From NCBI GenBank assembly GCA_031366005.1, contig JANLZB010000075.1, positions 1-10,667 of the forward strand: 10,667 nucleotides of DNA. Reading direction: 5' to 3'. The DNA comes from JANLUX01 sp031366005 (GTDB lineage: Bacteria; Bacteroidota; Bacteroidia; AKYH767-A; OLB10). A program made the position numbers and the translations under genes. Below are positions 6,341-10,667 of the stretch, piece after piece. Position 1 is the stretch's first letter; every line of letters starts with the position of its first letter. The notes beneath the pieces were generated by a model. That model made no database searches. It saw only the letters and a list, made by a program, of their open reading frames with translations, and was not told the DNA's origin.

Positions 6341-6476
6341 CATAACGTTTTGCAGATTTGCGATGGGCGTGTGTTTCAACACAAATGTTCATTCGGAGAA
6401 CTGAACTTCCACCTTGCACAAAACTCTCTACGGAGCTCGAAAACCCGCCTATTGCAAAGGTGCTATTAGCGGCTGA
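6341..6476. repeat. Boundary repeat B: large imperfect palindrome
   Basis: The outer arms are imperfectly complementary. The clearest pair is 6357-6377 against 6439-6458 (17 of 20 plus one gap, with the G/A differences allowing G-U pairs). The right part (about 6417-6472), read on the minus strand, is homologous to repeat A. The palindrome separates the toxin-antitoxin promoter from the 3' end of the DUF6438 lipoprotein gene, whose stop codon is the TAA of its CCGCTAA motif. The form recalls folded recombination sites or cassette spacers. I could not match the integron attC core consensus. Confidence 0.6.
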
Positions 6477-6984
6477 CTTTCTCATTCTCATTTTCTATAA
6501 TAAATTCTTCTGTTGTCCTTGTTAGTTTACTTGTCTCACAGATTTGATATAAGATTGATATTAATTTGTCTGTTTTGATAGTTGGGTGTGACGATCGTAA
6601 AAATTGTCTTTTTTCATTGTAATATACAATTAGTGTTATTTCAGGTCCGTCAGTATACATTGGTCCAGAAAAATTAATAGTGTCAAGTCCAATATTTTTA
6701 AGTTCAGTTGTTAAATTATTGAATGTTGTGTCACTTGCTTGTCCTGTAAAATATCCTGTCTTACTGGTGTCAAAGTTCATGGTGAATTGCTCCGCATCGT
6801 CTTTGTATACTTCTTCTGCATAAAGTTTGAAAGATTTGTCTCTGTTTAATTGCAAATGATAAATCGGACAGGTGCCAAAACAACTGGATGCATGAAATAT
6901 TATTTTCTCAAGTTTTACGGTCTTGTCTGTTTGTCCGCACCCGAAAAGTGTCGAAATAATTATCATTAGTATTAATTCTCTCAT
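6466..6984 (-). CDS. DUF6438-type lipoprotein
   Basis: The 172-residue product starts with MRELILMIIISTLFGC, a short signal peptide with a lipobox ending at C16, so it should be lipid-anchored after export. The mature part begins with KLEKIIFHASSCFGTCPIYHLQL. The SSCFGTCP-x-Y motif (C35, C39) followed by beta strands is the hallmark I associate with DUF6438, a domain of unknown function common in Bacteroidota lipoproteins. The next segments (LNRDKSFKLYAEEVYK, TGYFTGQASDTTFNNLTTELK, DGPEITLIVYYNEKRQFL) fit the usual beta-sheet plus helix pattern. No surface-export signal (Lys-acidic-acidic after the Cys) is present, so it may face the periplasm. The stop codon lies in boundary repeat B. Together with its position beside the toxin-antitoxin pair, this suggests that it belongs to the same accessory segment. 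Its role is unknown. Confidence 0.8.
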   Translation of the reverse strand: MRELILMIIISTLFGCGQTDKTVKLEKIIFHASSCFGTCPIYHLQLNRDKSFKLYAEEVYKDDAEQFTMNFDTSKTGYFTGQASDTTFNNLTTELKNIGLDTINFSGPMYTDGPEITLIVYYNEKRQFLRSSHPTIKTDKLISILYQICETSKLTRTTEEFIIENENEKVSR

Positions 6985-7020
6985 TCTTTATGATTCTTAG
7001 TCCAAGCTTGCTAACTTGTT

Positions 7021-7085
7021 TATTTCCGAAGGTTTGTTTCGCTAATTCTATCAAATAATAGGTGTATTTGCGAAGGTTTGTTTCG
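7021..7085. repeat. Pair of direct repeats upstream of the DUF6438 gene
   Basis: CGAAGGTTTGTTTCG occurs exactly at 7027-7041 and at 7071-7085, a period of 44 bp. Including the TATTT before each, 20 of 21 bases match. Each copy has CGAA at one end and TTCG at the other. They lie 37-101 bp upstream of the minus-strand start at 6984. They could be regulator sites or a remnant repeat. No clear TAnnTTTG promoter was found here. Confidence 0.6.
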
Positions 7086-7106
7086 TTTATTTATTTTCAA
7101 AATTAA

Positions 7107-7121
7107 ATGATTATAAATCAT
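7107..7121. repeat. Short perfect inverted repeat between two minus-strand genes
   Basis: ATGATT at 7107-7112 and AATCAT at 7116-7121 are complementary around ATA. The site lies in the 202-bp gap between the end of the Kelch gene and the DUF6438 gene. It is too AT-rich and short to act as a strong terminator, so at most it is a weak operator candidate. Apart from this and the direct repeats at 7021-7085, I see nothing in the gap. Confidence 0.3.
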
Positions 7122-7186
7122 CAAATGGGCTTTTTGTGTTTTGTAAGAAACTTAATTATTTTCTAAAGTGCCATTTTCATTTTCTC

Positions 7187-8401
7187 TCATTCCTTAACAA
7201 CCTTCTTCGTTACATAACTTCTTTCATCCTCACATTTTATTAAATATAATCCATTAGAAAAACCGGAAAGATTTATGCGTGTCTTTTTTTCTTTAATCTC
7301 TCCATGCAGAATCTCATTACCAATATTGTCAAACAAGTTATAAGTTGAATGCTGCATTGTATTGAAACCCGCACACTCCAGAATAACAAACCCCCTTGCA
7401 GGATTTGGATACAGCGTGAATGGTTGTAATGAATAGTTTTCAGTTATCGAAGTTGGATTAACACATTTCCAGGATTCTTTAATTCTTGTGTTTGATTGAT
7501 TAACACCGGTAGTATAATATATAGCTGAGCCATTGTTAAAACACATTCCACCTCTTCTGCCTGTAGAAGGAATTGAATTCAACTGCTGCCATGCTGATGT
7601 GGTAACATTAAAGCTCCACATATCATTGTGTGAAGTGCCGAAAGTATCAAGCCCTGCCAGCACCACCAAACTCCCTGCAATGGATTGAAGCGAGGCATAG
7701 CTTCTTCCGATTCCCGGAAAAACACTCACCTGCGTCCATGTGTCCAGCGTTGGATCATATTCATAAAGTTCCTGGCAAAACCGTGCATTCTCATCTCTTC
7801 CAAAAATTAAATACCCTTTGTTATTCAGCGTTGCACCCGATGCTCTGAAACGTGATCCGAACGGAAGATTGTTTTTACTTTGCCAGGTATCATTCGCTAT
7901 GTCATAAGCCCATACTTCATCAATAGCCACATTTGCAGCAGTTCTGCCGCCAACGATATAAGCAATATTATTAATCACAAAATAGGTAGCACCACTTCGT
8001 CCAGCTGCAGGTATTGGTGTTTTACCCGTCCAGTTATTTAAAGCAGCATCATATTGCCACACATCATTATAATAAATACTTCCTAATCCGCCACAGACAA
8101 ATCCGAAGTTTCCTGAAGCAAACGATGCTGCATATTGTCTTTCATTACCTGCAGGTAATGAAGCTGCGGTACTCCATTGATCGGTATTCATATCCAATGA
8201 ATAAAAATCAACGGTTGCTGCAAACGATGAATTTAATCCTGTACCGCAATAGGCATTGCTGCCGATTACAAAAGCCACTCCGTCATCACGTTCCATAGAG
8301 GGAAAATCACTAAGCTGTTGCCAGTTTTGTGCATACAATATATTGAAAGTAAAAATGTGTAAACAAAAAACAAGTAAGCCAGTTGGTTTTAATAAATTCA
8401 T
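7187..8401 (-). CDS. Secreted Kelch-repeat beta-propeller protein with T9SS C-terminal sorting domain
   Basis: The 404-residue product starts with a signal peptide ending near LYAQ (residues 1-25). Six Kelch-type blades follow. Each ends in a W-x(6-7)-P turn, with Trp at about 27, 76, 124, 173, 222 and 271, and several show GG or G-G pairs after hydrophobic strands (CGGLG, IVGGR, LIFGR, LAGLD). The last strand, near W311, may close the propeller. Residues 329-404 form a type A T9SS sorting domain: LYPNPARGFVILE, then YNLFDNIGNEIL, then LSGFSNGLYLIKC and VTKKVVKE. The protein should therefore cross the outer membrane through the type IX system and be released or attached to the surface. No enzymatic motif is visible, so a binding or scaffold role is a guess. 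It lies 30 bp downstream of the DUF1801 gene on the same strand and may be co-transcribed with it. Confidence 0.9.
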   Translation of the reverse strand: MNLLKPTGLLVFCLHIFTFNILYAQNWQQLSDFPSMERDDGVAFVIGSNAYCGTGLNSSFAATVDFYSLDMNTDQWSTAASLPAGNERQYAASFASGNFGFVCGGLGSIYYNDVWQYDAALNNWTGKTPIPAAGRSGATYFVINNIAYIVGGRTAANVAIDEVWAYDIANDTWQSKNNLPFGSRFRASGATLNNKGYLIFGRDENARFCQELYEYDPTLDTWTQVSVFPGIGRSYASLQSIAGSLVVLAGLDTFGTSHNDMWSFNVTTSAWQQLNSIPSTGRRGGMCFNNGSAIYYTTGVNQSNTRIKESWKCVNPTSITENYSLQPFTLYPNPARGFVILECAGFNTMQHSTYNLFDNIGNEILHGEIKEKKTRINLSGFSNGLYLIKCEDERSYVTKKVVKE

Positions 8402-8431
8402 ACAGTTGAATAGTTTAATTGGTTTATTACA

Positions 8432-8854
8432 TTAATGTTTTAAAGATGCTTCTATCATTTCTTTCAAAACTTTCAGATCAATGTCATCCAGTTTATTAAT
8501 GTAAAGACAACTAACACCGGTTTTATGTTTGCCAAGTTTTTTAAGTGCATCAGCATGCTCCTGAATATTCATTGCAATGTATAAAGACAAACTTGCTTTA
8601 CGCGGAGAGAATCCTATGCGGAGAATATCTACTTCCCTGGTGGTTTTGGGGCTTTTGTATCTTACATTTCCAAATCCAATGATTGAGCTGCCCCACATTT
8701 TTGGTTCTTCACCGGTTGCTTTTTTCATCATTTCCAAAAGCACAAAACTGTCTTTCCGTTTCTGCTCTTCTTTTATATTATTAATAAAATCATCAACGCT
8801 TGCAGTTGTTGGTTTTGTTTTTATTTCTGCCAGCTTTCCTTTTTTTTCAGCCAT
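8432..8854 (-). CDS. DUF1801 domain protein
   Basis: The 140-residue soluble protein has the DUF1801 layout: KTKPTTASVDDFINNI, then RKDSFVLLEMMKKATGEEPKMWGSSIIGFGNVRYK near 35-68, then IGFSPRKASLSLYIAMN near 80-94. It closes with KKLGKHKTGVSCLYINKLDDIDLKVLKEMI. The fold resembles YdhG/Fra-like small domains, but the biochemical role is unknown. The N-terminus (MAEKKGKLAEIK) is basic, and there is no signal peptide, so it is cytoplasmic. The ATG at 8854 is divergent from the CvfB-like gene at 8923 with 68 bp between them, so their promoters must share this gap; no strong TAnnTTTG match was seen on this strand. Confidence 0.85.
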   Translation of the reverse strand: MAEKKGKLAEIKTKPTTASVDDFINNIKEEQKRKDSFVLLEMMKKATGEEPKMWGSSIIGFGNVRYKSPKTTREVDILRIGFSPRKASLSLYIAMNIQEHADALKKLGKHKTGVSCLYINKLDDIDLKVLKEMIEASLKH

Positions 8855-8922
8855 TTGAATTAATGTGGTTGTGAAAATAAGAGAATAAATCTTCCCATTG
8901 TTTATTTAAATAATTTCGTTGA

Positions 8923-9762
8923 ATGATTGAAATCGGAAAATACAATGAACTTATTGTGGTAAACAAAACTCCTATTGGACTTTTTCTCAGTGACGGAACA
9001 GAAGAAGTATTGTTGCCTGCAAGATATGTTAAAGGAGAAGTAGAAACGGGGGATAAGCTAAAAGTGTTTGTGTATCTTGATAATGAAAACCGACCGATTG
9101 CCACAACGCTTAAGCCATTGGCTACAGTAAATGAGTGCGCTTTTTTAGAGGTGAAAGAAATTAATAACCATGGTGCATTTATGAATTGGGGTATTGATAA
9201 AGATCTCTTTGTACCATACAGTGAACAGACAGAAGATTTGTATGTTGGTAAAAAATATGTTGTTTTCATTTTTATTGATGAACGGTCAGGACGAATTGCT
9301 GCTACGTTAAAGTGGGAGCAATTTATGAATGATGTCAATAACGATTTAGGCAATGGTGATGCAGTTCAATTGCTTATTGCAGGACAAACAGATTTAGGAT
9401 ATAAAGCCATAATTAATAATCAGTACCAGGGTATACTTTATAAAAACGAAATATTTGAACCATTGCAAACGGGAGATTTGAAACAGGGATATATCAAACA
9501 AATACGTGAGGATGGAAAAATTGATTTAACGCTTCAGCAACAGGGTTACGGACATATTGAAAACACAAAGCAAACTATTCTTAAATATTTAAAAGAGCAT
9601 AAAGGGTTTTTACCACTTGGTGATAAAAGCTCACCTGATGAAATTTACAGCCGACTTAAAATAAGTAAAAAAGCTTTTAAGAAAACAATTGGCGGCCTTT
9701 ATAAAGATCAGGTAATTTCCATCAGTGACTTTGAAATCAGGCTACTCGATGGAGGAGAGTAA
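8923..9762 (+). CDS. cvfB: CvfB-like S1-domain RNA-binding protein with C-terminal winged helix
   Basis: The 279-residue protein matches the CvfB/YitL family, whose members carry three S1-like OB folds and a winged helix and bind RNA in the cytoplasm. In Firmicutes CvfB affects virulence-factor expression; the role in Bacteroidota is not established. The first S1-like domain (about 1-65) includes GLFLSDGTEEVLLPARYV. The second (about 68-132) includes CAFLEVKEINNHGAFMNWGIDKDLFVPYSEQ and GRIAATLK. The third (about 145-207) includes YKAIINNQYQGILYKNEIF and DGKIDLTLQ. The winged helix (about 213-276) includes TKQTILKYLKEHKGFLPL, SPDEIYSRLKISKKAFKKTIGGL and ISISDFEIRLL. A TAATTTCG at 8911-8918 is one base off the -7 promoter consensus and would give a near-leaderless transcript. 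A long open frame on the opposite strand is a shadow. Confidence 0.9.
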   Translation: MIEIGKYNELIVVNKTPIGLFLSDGTEEVLLPARYVKGEVETGDKLKVFVYLDNENRPIATTLKPLATVNECAFLEVKEINNHGAFMNWGIDKDLFVPYSEQTEDLYVGKKYVVFIFIDERSGRIAATLKWEQFMNDVNNDLGNGDAVQLLIAGQTDLGYKAIINNQYQGILYKNEIFEPLQTGDLKQGYIKQIREDGKIDLTLQQQGYGHIENTKQTILKYLKEHKGFLPLGDKSSPDEIYSRLKISKKAFKKTIGGLYKDQVISISDFEIRLLDGGE

Positions 9763-9898
9763 TTATTTTGTCGTTATATTTTTACCTAACTAATAAATCA
9801 ATTCTTCTTTAAAAAAAACCTTTCTGTTTTACAGGAAATAAAAGATTCATATTATTTAATCAGCGTAATTTTTATTTTCTGATTACTCTTTTTCTATC

Positions 9899-9931
9899 AC
9901 CAATTGCTCAGCCGTTTTTACCAATTGCTCA
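9899..9931. promoter_or_regulatory. Two 12-bp direct repeats, candidate regulator site
   Basis: ACCAATTGCTCA occurs exactly at 9899-9910 and 9920-9931. The copies are 21 bp apart, that is, two turns of the helix on the same face. They end 7 bp upstream of the predicted -33 box of the lipoprotein gene. This geometry suits a transcription factor binding as two protomers or dimers in tandem. The factor is unknown. Confidence 0.5.
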
Positions 9932-9938
9932 TCTGTGC

Positions 9939-9969
9939 TTTAGATATGAAACATGTGAATGTAGTTTTG
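9939..9969 (+). promoter_or_regulatory. Predicted promoter of the lipoprotein gene at 10016
   Basis: TTTA at 9939-9942 (one base off TTTG) and TAGTTTTG at 9962-9969 (exact TAnnTTTG) are separated by 19 bp, the normal Bacteroidota spacing. Transcription would begin at about 9973-9976, giving a leader of roughly 40 nt. That leader is very A-rich and has no Shine-Dalgarno sequence, as usual in this phylum. Confidence 0.6.
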
Positions 9970-10015
9970 GCAAATCAAATCACAAATAAATTAAACAAAT
10001 TAAAAAACAAACAAA

Positions 10016-10657
10016 ATGAAAACAACTAAATCATTATCCGGCCAATTATCAAATGCACTCACTTGTTTAGTATTGTTTGCAACAACTTCTTTATTCTTAA
10101 CAAGCTGCCAGAAAGAAGAGCTCTCCAATCCGCAAACTGCAACCATTAATGAAAGAACAAAAAATCCAGCTGTAAAGCCAATTCAATTAAGCAATCCTCA
10201 AACTGCTACTGTGAATGCAAAAATTGTGAATCCTGACATGCTTCACTTTGTGTTTAAGTCAATAAAAATTGATCATATTTCAGGCAGAGGAGATTTATTA
10301 GATTATTCAATAACTGTTCGTTCAAACGGTACTGCCACTTACGCAGTAACTGTGAAAGAACGTGAGATCAGCAGGAATTTCCAGGTTTCATTGAATGCAC
10401 TAAGTCAGATAAATAATTTATGCCTTCAGTATATCGAGTATGCAGATTATGCTGATGCAGATAATGCAGCAAGAAAACTTCCTCAGCCATTGGTTGTAAC
10501 AACTTACACCAGTGCAAGAAAAGGTGGTGATAAAATTTTCCGTGACTTTAATGGCAAACCAGAATGGTTGGTTTTATTTAGAACAGCAGTTGAAAAAGTG
10601 ATCAACATCACCCAGGCAAAAGGTACACAAGGATCATTGGCTGAAGTAAATCAATAA
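10016..10657 (+). CDS. Probable surface-exposed lipoprotein with a 22-residue tandem repeat
   Basis: The 213-residue product has a basic n-region, the hydrophobic stretch ALTCLVLFATTSLFL, and a lipobox L-T-S-C with the lipidated Cys at 31. The mature protein begins CQKEEL, which fits the Bacteroidota lipoprotein surface-export signal described in Capnocytophaga (X-Lys-acidic-acidic-X after the Cys). Residues 36-57 and 58-79 are two copies of a 22-residue unit beginning LSNPQTAT and containing a later Asn-Pro. The DNA copies (10121-10186 and 10187-10252) differ largely at silent sites in the LSNPQTAT part. The rest (80-200) has no motif I can name with certainty. Its order of elements (strand with NGTATY, helix ALSQINNLCLQYIEYAD, PLVVTTYTS, GGDKIFRDFNGKPEWLVLF, helix TAVEKVI) resembles DUF6438-like lipoproteins without the CFGTCP motif. 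The ATG follows a strong promoter and an A-rich leader. Confidence 0.82.
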   Translation: MKTTKSLSGQLSNALTCLVLFATTSLFLTSCQKEELSNPQTATINERTKNPAVKPIQLSNPQTATVNAKIVNPDMLHFVFKSIKIDHISGRGDLLDYSITVRSNGTATYAVTVKEREISRNFQVSLNALSQINNLCLQYIEYADYADADNAARKLPQPLVVTTYTSARKGGDKIFRDFNGKPEWLVLFRTAVEKVINITQAKGTQGSLAEVNQ

Positions 10658-10667
10658 AATCGAAAGC

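Noticed and set aside
6341..6476. True integron attC site
   Set aside because: The edges carry CCGCTAA/TTAGCGG-like bases, but the 7-bp core consensus (RYYYAAC/GTTRRRY) is not met and no integrase is in the window.
6213..6491. 92-aa minus-strand open frame spanning repeat B and the antitoxin region
   Set aside because: It runs through the palindrome and overlaps the antitoxin in another frame; its composition is low in hydrophobic-core pattern and it resembles no family I know. The antitoxin frame is far better supported.
8847..9353. 168-aa minus-strand open frame opposite the CvfB-like gene
   Set aside because: It is antisense to a well-recognised S1-domain protein and shows no domain; its Ser/Thr/Phe-rich content is typical of a shadow frame.
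9820..9841. Terminator hairpin after the CvfB-like gene
   Set aside because: TTTCTGT and ACAGGAAA pair only with a bulge, are AT-rich, and no T-run follows.

Overview
The window looks like chromosomal DNA from a member of the Bacteroidota, possibly Chitinophagaceae or a near relative (family-level placement is a guess). The signs are AT-rich DNA, A-rich leaders instead of Shine-Dalgarno sites, promoter-like TAnnTTTG motifs, a type IX secretion (T9SS) C-terminal sorting domain, lipoproteins of Bacteroidota style, and palindromic intergenic repeats of a type frequent in this phylum.

Layout. Positions 1-234 hold the 3' end of carA (carbamoyl-phosphate synthase small subunit). After a 75-bp palindromic repeat comes a compact plus-strand block: gatB (365-1810), a large secreted M1-family metallopeptidase (1797-4943) and lpxH (4943-5722). 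Each gene overlaps the next by a few bases, so they are probably co-transcribed. A composite palindromic repeat lies inside the reading frame for the peptidase signal peptide. A decayed hairpin repeat seems to sit in-frame inside lpxH.

Positions 5775-6476 form a small accessory island on the minus strand. It is a type II toxin-antitoxin pair: a RelE/ParE-like toxin (5778-6104) and a 59-aa antitoxin with a TTG start (6092-6271). It has its own candidate promoter and inverted-repeat operator. The pair is bracketed by two homologous repeats in opposite orientation (5775-5830, and the reverse complement of about 6417-6472). The outer repeat is part of a larger imperfect palindrome. The toxin and the next minus-strand gene, a DUF6438-type lipoprotein (6466-6984), both end inside these repeats, which suggests a cassette-like insertion.

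Further right on the minus strand are a secreted Kelch-repeat protein with a T9SS sorting domain (7187-8401) and a DUF1801 protein (8432-8854). Divergent from these is a CvfB-like S1/winged-helix RNA-binding protein (8923-9762). The window closes with a probable surface lipoprotein (10016-10657). It carries a 22-residue tandem repeat, and upstream of it are a good TAnnTTTG promoter and a pair of 12-bp direct repeats two helical turns apart.

Most genes are housekeeping or envelope functions (pyrimidine/arginine precursor synthesis, Gln-tRNA amidation, lipid A synthesis, secreted proteins). The unusual material is the repeat-bounded toxin-antitoxin module and the repeats co-opted into coding sequence. 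No RNA genes, CRISPR arrays, transposase genes or gene-free stretches over 300 bp were seen.
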